Assembly: GCA_028277645.1 (NCBI GenBank)
Contig: JANQFV010000003.1
Location: 124,001-188,000, forward strand
Length of the DNA: 64,000 nucleotides
Reading direction: 5' to 3'
Origin: Phycisphaerae bacterium
Lineage (GTDB): Bacteria > Planctomycetota > Phycisphaerae > UBA1845 > Fen-1342
Of the stretch, positions 18,984 to 27,942 are shown one piece after another (position 1 is the stretch's first letter; every line of letters begins with the position of its first letter). A program made the position numbers and the translations under genes. The notes beneath the pieces were generated by a model. That model saw only the letters and a program-made list of their open reading frames with translations. It was not told where the DNA came from and ran no database searches.

Positions 18984-19002
18984 CACCGGCTTCTTACCGG
19001 TG
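18984..19002. repeat. Short palindrome CACCGG-N7-CCGGTG
   Basis: A six-base stem with a CTTCTTA loop in the 120-bp gap between rarD and the DUF418 gene. No T tract follows, so it is more likely a small dispersed palindrome than an intrinsic terminator. Confidence 0.4.
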
Positions 19003-19043
19003 CGTAGACAGGCGCACGCGCCGGAACGGGTCGAATTAGAGAA

Positions 19044-20366
19044 ATGACCGAACTGTCGTCATTACCGCCCATCGCAAAGCTCGCCGACGCAGAATGCGCG
19101 CGGCCGTCCACACCCGCCGAACGGATCGAGGTCATCGACGTTCTCCGCGGCTTCGCGCTGTTCGGCATCCTCACTGTGAACATGACGCTATTCAGCCTGC
19201 CGATCGAGGCATTGTGGCTGGACACGGCCTGGTGGACAAACAGCATCGACTGGGCCACGGCTGTGGGCATCCGCTTCTTCGCCGAGGGCAAGTTCTACGT
19301 GCTCTTCTCGTTTCTGTTCGGGCTCGGCATGGCGTTACAGATGGAACGTCTGACGGCCCGCGGTCAGCCGTTCGTGCGGCTCTATGTCCGCCGGCTGCTG
19401 GCGCTGCTCATTGTCGGGCTGTGCCACGCGATCTTCTTCTGGTGGGGCGACATTCTGGTAACGTACGCCCTGCTGGGTTTCGTGTTGCTGCTGCTGCAGC
19501 GCTGCTCGTCAATGGTGCTGGCGCTGCTGATCGTCAACGTCCTGGTGCTGACGCTGGTCGGGGGAGCAGTCTACAAAGCCGTGTACCTGCACTGGCTGCA
19601 CGCGAGCTTCTCCGAGGCTCGGCTCGAAGAGCACTACGCGTCACTGCCGGAGACGATCAGAGCGATGGCCGTACACGCGGTCGAGATCTGCCAGCGATCG
19701 AGCTTCGTGGAACTCATCGGCGTGCGCATGCGCGAGAATCGCGAGACGCTGTTCTGGCTGCTCGACATCTGGCCGAACGTCTTCATGATGTTCCTGCTGG
19801 GCGTGCTCGCCGTGCGGCAGCGCGTGCTCCCTGACGTCGCGCGTCATCGCCCGTTGTTCATCGGCCTCGCAATCACCGCCCTGCCCATCGGGCTGGGACT
19901 CAACGCGGCGCGCGTGATTCTGTGGGAAAGCTGTCTGACGTTCCGGCCCACGTGGCTGAACTTCTGGTTGGATGCGCTCGCCGTGGTGGGTAGCCCCATC
20001 CTCGCCGCGGGCTACATGGGTGTCCTGGTTCTGCTCGCACAGACCGGCGTCGGCGCCGCCCTGCTGCGCCCGTTGGCAGCGACCGGCCGTATGGCCCTGA
20101 CGAACTACCTCACTCAAACGCTGATCTGTACGACTCTGTTCTATGGCTACGGCTGCGGTCTGTTCGGGCAGGTGGGCGCGTTGGGCGGGCTGCTGCTCGC
20201 GGTCGTCATCTATGCCGTTCAGGTGGCCTGGAGCAACGTTTGGCTCACGTACATCCGCTACGGTCCGCTGGAGTGGGTCTGGCGGGCCCTGACGTACGCA
20301 CGCTGGCCGGAGATGCGACCTCCCCGAGCCGGACTGCCCCCGCCAACACAGGGCATCGTGTCCTGA
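19044..20366 (+). CDS. DUF418-domain membrane protein (YeiB-like)
   Basis: A 440-residue polytopic membrane protein. The N terminus (RIEVIDVLRGFALFGILTVNM) and the following hydrophobic helices match the YeiB group. The C-terminal DUF418 block contains LAATGRMALTNYLTQTLICTTLFYG and ends with GPLEWVWRALTY. These resemble acyltransferase-3-type membrane proteins, but no reaction is established. It follows rarD by about 120 bp on the same strand. Confidence 0.88.
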   Translation: MTELSSLPPIAKLADAECARPSTPAERIEVIDVLRGFALFGILTVNMTLFSLPIEALWLDTAWWTNSIDWATAVGIRFFAEGKFYVLFSFLFGLGMALQMERLTARGQPFVRLYVRRLLALLIVGLCHAIFFWWGDILVTYALLGFVLLLLQRCSSMVLALLIVNVLVLTLVGGAVYKAVYLHWLHASFSEARLEEHYASLPETIRAMAVHAVEICQRSSFVELIGVRMRENRETLFWLLDIWPNVFMMFLLGVLAVRQRVLPDVARHRPLFIGLAITALPIGLGLNAARVILWESCLTFRPTWLNFWLDALAVVGSPILAAGYMGVLVLLAQTGVGAALLRPLAATGRMALTNYLTQTLICTTLFYGYGCGLFGQVGALGGLLLAVVIYAVQVAWSNVWLTYIRYGPLEWVWRALTYARWPEMRPPRAGLPPPTQGIVS

Positions 20367-20417
20367 CTCCCGTCTCGCTACCATACTGACATACACCCGT
20401 AGCGTGGCGGAGCGAGC

Positions 20418-20702
20418 ATGACAGAGTCCGAACCAGACACCACCAAGGAAGCCAAAAAGCTCGCCAAGGCGGCTGAGAAGGCGGCCAAGAAAGAGGCCAA
20501 GGCCGAAGCGGCGGCGAGGGCGGCCGAAGCGGGCGGAAACGGCGCAAATGCGACTCCTGATCCCAACTCACCGGCGGAGCGTAGTGCCTGGGCCGCGGAG
20601 CGGAAGGTGCGGCTCGAGCAATGGCGAACGGTGTTCGCCGCGGTGACGGCACTGGCGGCGCTCATCACGATCGTCTTTGCACTGCGCGGGGGTTGCGGCT
20701 GA
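20418..20702 (+). CDS. Small Lys/Ala-rich protein with C-terminal membrane anchor
   Basis: A 94-residue protein. Residues 8-45 are an Ala/Lys/Glu-rich charged helix, followed by a short linker and a single C-terminal transmembrane segment (TVFAAVTALAALITIVFAL). No family is recognised. It begins 52 bp after the DUF418 gene and may be co-transcribed. Confidence 0.55.
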   Translation: MTESEPDTTKEAKKLAKAAEKAAKKEAKAEAAARAAEAGGNGANATPDPNSPAERSAWAAERKVRLEQWRTVFAAVTALAALITIVFALRGGCG

Positions 20703-21469
20703 AAGACAGTGGCGTGGGGGAAATGAGCGCAAAAAGAAATAGGCCGACGGCGGCCAGACGTCGCAGCGCATCGCAGAAGAGGAAGGTGAGCGTCGGAAGC
20801 AGAATTCCGTCTGCTGCGATGTCAGGCGACAGCCATCTGCCGGCCTATCAACCGGACCAACCTGCGGCAGTCAGAGGCGGTCGCTTACCCGCGGTCTGTC
20901 TACCGGTCGCGCATTTGCGACAGGCCCGATCGTGCGGCGCAACGATGCTGGATGAGGGCTTTTTCTTTTCTCCTCCAAAACAGTCACGCCTACGACGACG
21001 CCAGCGACGAAGCCGATCTGCTTGCCGACGTCGTTGCCCGAACGCCACGCAAGAGCGTTTCGAGCACTGACTGCGACCGATCGTCCGCACTGATTGCCCT
21101 CGCAGCACCCGGAGATGCACTTCACTTCAACAACAGCAGAGCGTCTGCAATAAACCGCCCACTAACACTGTCAGCCAAGAAGCCGAATGAACCGAAGTGC
21201 GTGCCTCGAGAACGATGAACGACGGCTACAGTCGAAACGTGAATGGTGAGCCAAAACTCACCCGCGTCCGCAATACATACGGACGCGCGCTATCTTACGC
21301 TCCGAAAACCGGCATCGTCAACCGAAAAAGCCCTGATCAGCAGCTTGAGAAGATTGTCGCGGCAGTCGTATGTTACGAATCTACAACAACCTGCGCTGAG
21401 AGCGTTATCAGTCGTCGGCGCGCGGGGCGGCGATCATGTCCTATAACTATGCGGTCCGCGACGCACCTT
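20703..21469. other. Gene-poor stretch of about 770 bp
   Basis: Several overlapping frames exist. None has a clear ribosome-binding site or recognisable domain. A minus-strand GTG frame (to 21125, 84 codons) contains a hydrophobic DVGKQIGFVAGVVVGVTVL stretch but lacks a Shine-Dalgarno. I treat the region as non-coding or decayed. Confidence 0.45.
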
Positions 21470-21498
21470 TTGCCCCCATTGGGACCCAGAGGTATATT
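21470..21498 (+). promoter_or_regulatory. Candidate sigma-70 promoter for prpE
   Basis: TTGCCC, a 17-bp spacer and TATATT at 21493-21498, about 87 bp before the prpE start. Confidence 0.45.
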
Positions 21499-21584
21499 GG
21501 GTGATCCGGGGTGAGGCACAATCTGCAACGGCAATTGCGGCCCCGGAGACCCCCGGGAACGCGGCACGGTGAGGAGGAATTTTC

Positions 21585-23486
21585 ATGCCCGGCCAGTTTG
21601 ACGCGGCCTATCAACGTTCGATTACGGACCCTGACGGATTCTGGGCCGATGCTGCCGAGGACATCCGCTGGTCCCGCCGCTGGGACCGCGTGCTCGACGA
21701 CACCAACAAGCCGCTCTACCGCTGGTTCGTCGGTGGCGAGCTCAACACCTGCTACAACGCGATCGATCGACACGTCGACGAGGGCCGTGGCGACCAGCCT
21801 GCCCTGATCTACGACAGCCCGGTAACGGACACGATCACTGCGTTCACGTACCGCGAGATGCAGCAGCGCATTGCCCGCTGCGCAGGCGCCCTGGTGCAAC
21901 AGGGCGTGCAGAAAGGTGACCGCGTCATAGTTTATATGCCCATGGTGCCCGAGGCGCTGATCACGATGCTCGCCTGCGCGCGTATCGGGGCCATTCACGG
22001 CGTCGTCTTCGGCGGATTCGCAGCCAAGGAACTCGCGACACGAATCGACGACGCCAAGCCGAAGCTGATCGTGTCGGCATCGTGCGGGATCGAGGGCAAG
22101 AAGATCATCGAGTACAAGCCGCTGCTCGACCAGGCGATCGAGATGGCGAGCGCGAAGCCCGCGCGCTGCATCATTCTCCAACGCCCGCAGGTCGAGGCAC
22201 CGCTGGTACCCGACCGCGACGTCGACTGGAACACCGCGATGGAAACCGCACAGCCGGTCGACTGCGTGCCCGTCGCCGCCACCGATCCGCTCTACATCCT
22301 CTACACGTCCGGAACCACGGGCGTGCCCAAAGGCGTCGTCCGCGACCATGGCGGACACGCGGTCGCGATGCGCTGGACGATGAAGAACGTCTACAACGTC
22401 GAGGCGGGCGACGTCTACTGGTCGGCGTCGGACGTCGGCTGGGTCGTGGGGCACTCGTACATCGTTTATGCCCCCCTCCTCGCGGGCTGCACGACGATCC
22501 TCTATGAAGGCAAACCGGTCGGCACGCCCGACCCCGGTGCGTTCTGGCGCGTGATTTCGCAGCACAACGTCAAGGTGCTGTTCACCGCGCCCACCGCGTT
22601 CCGCGCGATAAAGCGCGAAGATCCCGATGCGACGCACCTGGCCCGCTACGACATCGGCTGCCTCAAGGCGCTCTTCCTCGCCGGCGAACGCTGCGACCCC
22701 GATACGCTGAGCTGGGCGCAGGAGAAGCTCGGCGTACCCGTCATCGACCACTGGTGGCAGACGGAAACCGCCTGGGCAATCGCGGCGAACTGCATCGGCA
22801 TCGAGCAATTGCCCGTCAAGCCGGGCTCGCCGACCAAGGCCGCGCCAGGCTATGACGTCCGCATCCTTGACGACGAAACCGGCGAGGAATGCGAGCGCGG
22901 CAAGATCGGGAACATCTGCGTCAAGCTGCCGCTGCCGCCGGGCTGTCTACCGACGCTGTGGAACAACGACGAGGGCTACATCAGCTCGTACCTGTCGCGC
23001 TACAACGGCTATTACCTCACCGGTGACGCGGGCTATCAGGACGAGGACGGCTACCTCTACATCATGAGTCGTATCGACGACATCATTAACGTCGCCGGCC
23101 ACCGGCTCTCTACCGGCGGGATGGAAGAGATCCTCGCAGCACATCCCGACGTGGCCGAGTGCTCAGTGATCGGCGCTGCGGATCAACTCAAGGGCGAGTT
23201 GCCGGTCGGGCTGGTCGTGCTCAAGTCCGGCGTGGACCGCAGCGAAACGGACATTGTCGGCGAACTGGTGCAGATGGTGCGCAGCAAGCTCGGCGCGGTA
23301 GCGTGCTTCAAGCAGGCGGTTGTGGTGCAGCGGCTGCCCAAAACACGCAGCGGCAAGATCCTCCGCGGCACGATGAAGAAGATCGCCGACGGTAGCGAGT
23401 ACAAGCCCCCGGCGACGATCGACGACCCGGCGATCCTGGGAGAGATCGGCGATGCGCTGGGGCGGATTGGGTATGCGAAGACGTAG
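21585..23486 (+). CDS. prpE: Propionyl-CoA / short-chain acyl-CoA synthetase
   Basis: A 633-residue ANL-superfamily ligase that makes propionyl-CoA (or acetyl-CoA) from the free acid, ATP and CoA. The opening FDAAYQRSITDPDGFWADAA is typical of the PrpE/ACSS3 group. The ATP P-loop is YTSGTTGVPKGVVRDHGGH, followed by SDVGWVVGHSYIVYAPLL and DHWWQTETAWAI. The C-terminal KTRSGKILRGTMKKI holds the lysine that is acetylated in regulated members. GAGGAGG lies shortly before the ATG. It is monocistronic. Confidence 0.92.
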   Translation: MPGQFDAAYQRSITDPDGFWADAAEDIRWSRRWDRVLDDTNKPLYRWFVGGELNTCYNAIDRHVDEGRGDQPALIYDSPVTDTITAFTYREMQQRIARCAGALVQQGVQKGDRVIVYMPMVPEALITMLACARIGAIHGVVFGGFAAKELATRIDDAKPKLIVSASCGIEGKKIIEYKPLLDQAIEMASAKPARCIILQRPQVEAPLVPDRDVDWNTAMETAQPVDCVPVAATDPLYILYTSGTTGVPKGVVRDHGGHAVAMRWTMKNVYNVEAGDVYWSASDVGWVVGHSYIVYAPLLAGCTTILYEGKPVGTPDPGAFWRVISQHNVKVLFTAPTAFRAIKREDPDATHLARYDIGCLKALFLAGERCDPDTLSWAQEKLGVPVIDHWWQTETAWAIAANCIGIEQLPVKPGSPTKAAPGYDVRILDDETGEECERGKIGNICVKLPLPPGCLPTLWNNDEGYISSYLSRYNGYYLTGDAGYQDEDGYLYIMSRIDDIINVAGHRLSTGGMEEILAAHPDVAECSVIGAADQLKGELPVGLVVLKSGVDRSETDIVGELVQMVRSKLGAVACFKQAVVVQRLPKTRSGKILRGTMKKIADGSEYKPPATIDDPAILGEIGDALGRIGYAKT

Positions 23487-23490
23487 GGTC

Positions 23491-23511
23491 GAGGATTGAG
23501 GGTTGAGGATT
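23491..23511. repeat. 7-bp periodic array (GAGGRTT x3)
   Basis: GAGGATT, GAGGGTT, GAGGATT start four bases after the prpE stop codon. A hairpin formed by GACGGACG (from 23512) and CGTCCGTC follows and could end transcription. Confidence 0.75.
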
Positions 23512-23566
23512 GACGGACGGACGGGCACTCACTTGCGTCCGTCAGTGATGCGTCCGACCGCGCACC

Positions 23567-23606
23567 TTGATCCCTGGATCCCTTGATCCCTAGATCCCTT
23601 GATTCC
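23567..23606. repeat. 8-bp periodic array (TTGATCCC x5)
   Basis: TTGATCCC, TGGATCCC, TTGATCCC, TAGATCCC, TTGATTCC in a row, in the gap between prpE and the POT transporter gene. Confidence 0.9.
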
Positions 23607-23757
23607 TGCGCCGTGGTTGCTGTTCGCGCACCATTTCGACTATCTTAAACCACCCGATCGGCGGTCCTGCCGCAGGCTGCGGCTCCGGATCGATTGGCGC
23701 TCCACGTCCGGACGCCGCGCTCTTTCGACGCACGCATCAATTCACGGAGACCCCGAC

Positions 23758-25785
23758 GTGTCCGCATCAACTCCGCAGTCACCTTCGCACGGCTTCTCAA
23801 ATGATGTCGCCCTGCCCCGCACGGGCGAGCTCTTCGGTCATCCCACCTGCCTGTTCACGCTGTTCTTCGCCGAGATGTGGGAGCGTTTCAGCTTCTACGG
23901 CATGAAGGCGCTGCTGATCCTCTATATGGTGAACTACCTGTTCTGGCGACAGGGCGAGGCCTCGCACGTGATGGCGTGGTACGCGGGTCTGGTGTACGCG
24001 ACGCCGGTGCTGGGCGGCATCATCGCCGACAAGATCACTGGCGCCCGCTGGGCGGTCGTGATCGGCGGCGTGATCATCGCGATCGGGCACTTTCTACTGG
24101 CGTTTGAGCCCCTACCGTTCTTCTATAGCGGGTTGGGGTGCCTGGTCGTGGGCACCGGATTCCTGAAGCCCAACATCTCAACTCAGGTCGGGGCGCTTTA
24201 TCGCAGTGACGACGAACGGCGCGACAGCGCGTTCACGATCTTCTACATGGGGATCAACCTCGGCGCGTTCCTCGGTCCGCTCGTGTGCGAGGCCCTGCGG
24301 ATCAACCTCGGCTACCACTACGGCTTCGCGGCGGCCGGCGTCGGAATGGTGATCGGACTCATCGTCTACATCGCCGGCATGGGCTCGGTCGTACGGCGGG
24401 AGAAGCAGATCGCGGCCGAAGAGGCACAACCGAAGACCGGTGGCGAGCACGAACCGGCCGAACAGGGCGAGCAGCCGACCGCACCGGCGGAGCCCGCCAC
24501 CCTGAACGGCGTAAGCATGTCGCGCGTGTACTTCGATCGCGGACTCGTGCTGGTAGTAATCTGCGTCTTCGCCATCCTCTTCTGGGTGGGCTTTGAGCAG
24601 GCCGCCAACGTGATGAACCTCTGGGCGGATCAGCATACGAATCTGCACGTAGGCAGCGGCGAGCCTGTTCCAATCCAAGTCGATGCGGAGGCGGAGACCG
24701 GACCGGAATTCGATTACTCGGGCGGCGAGGCGTGGCGCATGGGCCCCGCCATGACACAATCAATCAACCCGTTTTTCATCATCACCCTCGCTGCCGTGTT
24801 CGCCTGGCTGTGGCAGTTCCTCGAGTCCCGCAAGATGCAGCCGTCAACGCCTATGAAGATGGCGCTCGGCGTGTTCTTCTTGTCGGGCGCATACGGCATC
24901 ATGCTGGGCTCGGCGCAGACGGAGAATCAGCCCTCCCAAGTGCAGTTGGCCGAGCTGCCGGCGGGGCTCGAAGTCGACGAACAAGGTCATGTGTTCGCTT
25001 TGACCGGCGACGCCGACACCGAGGAGCGCATGGACTTCGGCGCCACGCGGCTGATTTGGCAGAACGGCGCGCTGGAGATGCGCGGCGTGCTGACGGACCT
25101 CGACTGGATGCGGGCCCTGGGTGCGTCGGCCCCGGCATCGTTCCAGGAAGCGGTTGCGGCGTTGCAGGAGCAGGCCGAGGCCCGCGCCGAAGAAGTGCGC
25201 ACCGGCATTCGGACCGGTGCGCTGGCGTCGAACACCACGTGGGAAGTCTCAGTCGAGCTGCCTTCCGACGCGGGCACGCCGCTGGCGGCGGCGGGCTGGC
25301 CCATGGAGGAGGTCGACGGTGAGGATGTGCCGAAGGTGACCTGGGATGCGGCAACGCGAACGCTGACAACTTCGGCAGTGCTTGCCGCGCGCGACCAGGC
25401 CCAGGTTTTGGCGGCTGGCGCCGAGCCGTCATTCCGCGCGGCGCTGACGGACGTGTTCCAGCAGGCCTCATTACACAAGGTGAGCATCGGCTGGCTGCTC
25501 GCGTTCTACCTGGTACTGACGATTGGCGAGTTGTGCATTTCGCCGGTGGGGCTGTCGCTAGTGACCAAGGCAGCGCATCCCAATTACGTTGGCCTGTTCA
25601 TGGGAATCTGGTTCCTGACGACCGGCGCGATCTCCAACTACCTCGCGCATTTTGTGGGTGGCTACTGGGGCGCGATGACGCCGACCGAGTACTTCATGAT
25701 CTTCGGCGTGCTCGGACTGGCCGCAACCGTGATCATGCTGATCATGCTGCGGATCCTGCGCCCGATGTTGCACGGGATTCATTAG
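23758..25785 (+). CDS. POT/PTR-family peptide transporter with large inserted domain
   Basis: A 675-residue proton-coupled oligopeptide transporter. PTR2 signatures are FFAEMWERFSFYGMKALLIL, GTGFLKPNISTQVGALY and FYMGINLGAFLGPLVC. A GTG at 23758 with GGAGA upstream is the best start; the longer track ORF runs into non-coding DNA. The family is usually about 450-550 residues. Here about 180 extra residues lie between two late helices (from SAQTENQPSQVQLAELPAG to about FQQASLHKVS). The insert contains strand-rich and Ala/Glu helical parts. It follows a helix pair and would face one side of the membrane, possibly as a binding domain. Confidence 0.87.
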   Translation: MSASTPQSPSHGFSNDVALPRTGELFGHPTCLFTLFFAEMWERFSFYGMKALLILYMVNYLFWRQGEASHVMAWYAGLVYATPVLGGIIADKITGARWAVVIGGVIIAIGHFLLAFEPLPFFYSGLGCLVVGTGFLKPNISTQVGALYRSDDERRDSAFTIFYMGINLGAFLGPLVCEALRINLGYHYGFAAAGVGMVIGLIVYIAGMGSVVRREKQIAAEEAQPKTGGEHEPAEQGEQPTAPAEPATLNGVSMSRVYFDRGLVLVVICVFAILFWVGFEQAANVMNLWADQHTNLHVGSGEPVPIQVDAEAETGPEFDYSGGEAWRMGPAMTQSINPFFIITLAAVFAWLWQFLESRKMQPSTPMKMALGVFFLSGAYGIMLGSAQTENQPSQVQLAELPAGLEVDEQGHVFALTGDADTEERMDFGATRLIWQNGALEMRGVLTDLDWMRALGASAPASFQEAVAALQEQAEARAEEVRTGIRTGALASNTTWEVSVELPSDAGTPLAAAGWPMEEVDGEDVPKVTWDAATRTLTTSAVLAARDQAQVLAAGAEPSFRAALTDVFQQASLHKVSIGWLLAFYLVLTIGELCISPVGLSLVTKAAHPNYVGLFMGIWFLTTGAISNYLAHFVGGYWGAMTPTEYFMIFGVLGLAATVIMLIMLRILRPMLHGIH

Positions 25786-25790
25786 GCAGA

Positions 25791-25822
25791 AGGATCTGAG
25801 GATCAGAGGGTCTTAGGTTTGG
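25791..25822. repeat. 8-bp periodic array (AGGATCNG x4), left arm
   Basis: AGGATCTG, AGGATCAG, AGGGTCTT, AGGTTTGG, starting just after the POT gene stop. Its sequence is largely complementary to the array at 25853-25892. Confidence 0.85.
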
Positions 25823-25852
25823 GGCTCGGAGCGCTGCGCTCGACGCGCGCCC

Positions 25853-25892
25853 TTTGATCCTGAGATCCTCAGCTCCTTTGATCCTCTATTCC
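25853..25892. repeat. 8-bp periodic array (TTTGATCC x5), right arm
   Basis: TTTGATCC, TGAGATCC, TCAGCTCC, TTTGATCC, TCTATTCC. It reaches into the 3' end of the SurA-like gene and supplies its TAG stop codon (25886-25888). With 25791-25822 it forms an imperfect inverted pair that could act as a two-way terminator between convergent genes. Confidence 0.85.
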
Positions 25893-27175
25893 TGATCCCT
25901 TTGCGCCAACACCGCCGTCACTTCGTCCGCCCGCTGCACCGCCGCGTAGACGAAGCTGTCCATCGATGAGATCGTCGCGGTTTCGGCCAGTTCGAGGATG
26001 TACGCGATCGACAGCCGCGCGAAACGCTCGTTCATCAACGCCTCGCGGATCTCGTCCTGCGCGTCGTAGAACGACGTCTGCGTGGCCGCCTGGATCGCGC
26101 CACACTGCACGATGAACCAACCCATCTCCAGCTCGATCGGCTCGCTGTACTGACCCTCTTCGAAATCGAAGATCAGGCCGCTGACCCCGTCGTACGGCGG
26201 TTGCAACGGACGCCCGATCGGGCCGTACGATCCGCCGTCCTCGACGTGCAGACCACGTGAGAACTCCCGCGCCACCTCCGCGAACGGTCGCTCGCGAAGC
26301 GCCTCGTGCGCCGCGCGGGCCTGCCGCCGGGCCTGGAGCTTCGCCTGGGCCCGCGCCTGACGCGATGCCTGCGACCACGCCTGTCCGTCGGGCAAGAATG
26401 CGGCGTACGGCAGCTCGATCATGCGCAGCTCGCGCGTGGCGGGCGTCGAGTACTTATCGATGTTCCGGCGGTAGTACGTCAGCAGGTCGCCGCGCGTCGG
26501 GCGGACTTTGGGAAACAGCTTCTCGCGGGTGTACTGCTGCACGACCATCTGTCGCTGTATTTGTCCGCGGAGCTGATCGAGCGTGAGGCCGCGCTCCGCA
26601 AGATGCGCGTGGAGTCTGGCCGCACTTCCGCCGTGCTCGCGGTTCTGAATCGCTTCGACCTCGCGATTAACGTACGCCCCCAGCATCGACTTCTGCTCAT
26701 CTTCGAGCTGCGCCATGGCCTCTGAATAGACCAGCAGCGTTCCAATCTGCCGTTGCGTCTCGCGCCCGATCGTCTCGCGGGCCTGCGTCTGGAATCCGGC
26801 ACGCGTTTGTGACCGCCGCAGACGCACGAGATCGTCCCACAACGGATAGAGCACCTCGTGCGCCGTCAGCATCACGTCGTCGACCATCAGGATGTCGCCC
26901 TGGATCGCACCAGGCGTCGGCTGGAGCACCGGCTTCGGCTGAGCCGCGACGGGCGGCTGCTCCGCGGTGGGGCGCAGGTCCGGCGATTTCGTCGCGACCT
27001 CTTTGCCGCTGGCGAGCCGCTCGGACCGCTCGGAGGCGAGCTGCTCCTGGGTCTTGAGCGTGGGGCGTCGCGCGTCCGGTGGTGGCGGCTGATCGCGATC
27101 GGTGGTCTGGCATCCAAACAGGCTGGCGATGAGCGCTGCCCCGGCGAGCGTCCTCAGAATGTGTGATAATGGCAT
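25886..27175 (-). CDS. SurA/PpiC-type peptidyl-prolyl isomerase lipoprotein
   Basis: A 429-residue exported chaperone. The lipobox is ASLFGC near residue 18, followed by a Pro/Gln-rich linker. The SurA-like N-terminal helices come next (ILMVDDVMLTAHEVLYPLWDDL). A parvulin-like region spans about ELRMIELPY to GWFIVQCG, including FAEVAREFSRGLHVEDGGSYGPIG. The middle of the parvulin domain carries an Arg/Ala/Gln-rich helical insert (SRQARAQAKLQARRQARAAH). The track ORF runs back through both tRNA genes; the ATG at 27175 is correct, just after a TATAGT box. It probably helps outer-membrane protein folding. Confidence 0.85.
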   Translation of the reverse strand: MPLSHILRTLAGAALIASLFGCQTTDRDQPPPPDARRPTLKTQEQLASERSERLASGKEVATKSPDLRPTAEQPPVAAQPKPVLQPTPGAIQGDILMVDDVMLTAHEVLYPLWDDLVRLRRSQTRAGFQTQARETIGRETQRQIGTLLVYSEAMAQLEDEQKSMLGAYVNREVEAIQNREHGGSAARLHAHLAERGLTLDQLRGQIQRQMVVQQYTREKLFPKVRPTRGDLLTYYRRNIDKYSTPATRELRMIELPYAAFLPDGQAWSQASRQARAQAKLQARRQARAAHEALRERPFAEVAREFSRGLHVEDGGSYGPIGRPLQPPYDGVSGLIFDFEEGQYSEPIELEMGWFIVQCGAIQAATQTSFYDAQDEIREALMNERFARLSIAYILELAETATISSMDSFVYAAVQRADEVTAVLAQRDQE

Positions 27176-27182
27176 GAGCGTT

Positions 27183-27211
27183 ACTATAGCCGCAGCCGAC
27201 ACCGCTCCCAA
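27183..27211 (-). promoter_or_regulatory. Candidate promoter giving a leaderless surA-like mRNA
   Basis: Read on the minus strand: TTGGGA, a 17-bp spacer, TATAGT. The -10 box ends only seven bases before the ATG at 27175, so the transcript would begin at or next to the start codon. Confidence 0.55.
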
Positions 27212-27229
27212 GCGGCGGACGGCCGGGGC

Positions 27230-27259
27230 TTGACGGGCGGACGTGGCTCGGCGTACGCT
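27230..27259 (+). promoter_or_regulatory. Candidate sigma-70 promoter for the tRNA genes
   Basis: TTGACG, an 18-bp spacer and TACGCT, ending 36 bp before tRNA-Leu. Confidence 0.5.
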
Positions 27260-27295
27260 ACGGAACGCTCGACGTTTCGGGAGCGACGCCCCTAT

Positions 27296-27381
27296 GCCCG
27301 GGTGGCGGAATTGGCAGACGCGCCAGGTTGAGGGCCTGGTGAGGGTTACACCTCGTGCTGGTTCGAATCCAGTTCCGGGCA
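27296..27381 (+). tRNA. tRNA-Leu (GAG)
   Basis: An 86-nt cloverleaf. The acceptor stem GCCCGGG pairs with TCCGGGC and discriminator A follows. The anticodon stem CCAGG/CCTGG encloses TTGAGGG, giving GAG. A long class II variable arm and TTCGAAT in the T loop are present. CCA is not encoded. Confidence 0.96.
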
Positions 27382-27448
27382 ATCGGACGCCGCCGGTGAG
27401 GTTGTTGCCACAGCGTCCCACGGTCGCGATCGAAATGTGAGCACACGA

Positions 27449-27522
<74 letters not shown>

Positions 27523-27526
27523 TTGG

Positions 27527-27562
27527 CCCCCCCTCCCTGGCAGGGAGGGGTTGGGGGAGGGT
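27527..27562. repeat. G/C-rich palindrome (CCCTCCCTGG family), copy after tRNA-Arg
   Basis: CCCTCCCTGGCAGGGAGGG followed by TTGGGGGAGGGT. This is the same core as the elements within mnmA, in the opposite orientation. It starts four bases after tRNA-Arg and may serve as its terminator. Confidence 0.85.
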
Positions 27563-27692
27563 CGATTACCCGGAACATACACCGCCCCGCCCCTGCTATT
27601 CACACCCGATTATCCTTGAGGCGCGGCCCGCCGTTGCGATATGCTGCGAGAAAGCAGCCCCGGCACAACCATTGGGGTTGGGGAGGACAGAC

Positions 27693-27884
27693 ATGCTGTG
27701 CACCGCAGTTCTGGCCGCCACAATGGCGTGGGTATGCTCCACGATCGCACAGTGTGCGCTAAGCGTCCGCAAGACGAACGCCCTCCTTAAGTCGCGTTGC
27801 TGGATCGCGCGTTTTGCACAGATTCGGGGGACGATCAGTGCCGCACCATCGAGTTGTACAAGCCCGTCTACACCATGTCGTTAG
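27693..27884 (+). CDS. Possible small ORF with signal-like start
   Basis: A 63-codon frame. GGGGAGGA lies five to six bases before the ATG, and the start MLCTAVLAATMAWVCSTIAQ is hydrophobic like a signal peptide. The rest has no recognisable features and may be a decayed exported-protein gene. Confidence 0.3.
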   Translation: MLCTAVLAATMAWVCSTIAQCALSVRKTNALLKSRCWIARFAQIRGTISAAPSSCTSPSTPCR

Positions 27885-27942
27885 CCCGGCACCGTTGCCC
27901 GGGCAGGCGTCGTTGTGGTCTTGTAGTGAAGAAAATTGTGCC

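Noticed and set aside
20871-21125. 84-codon minus ORF with a hydrophobic stretch
   Set aside because: GTG start without Shine-Dalgarno and no recognisable domain.
27176-27421. N-terminal 82 residues of the track ORF for the SurA-like protein
   Set aside because: They run through tRNA-Leu and the promoter region; the lipoprotein signal begins at the ATG at 27175.
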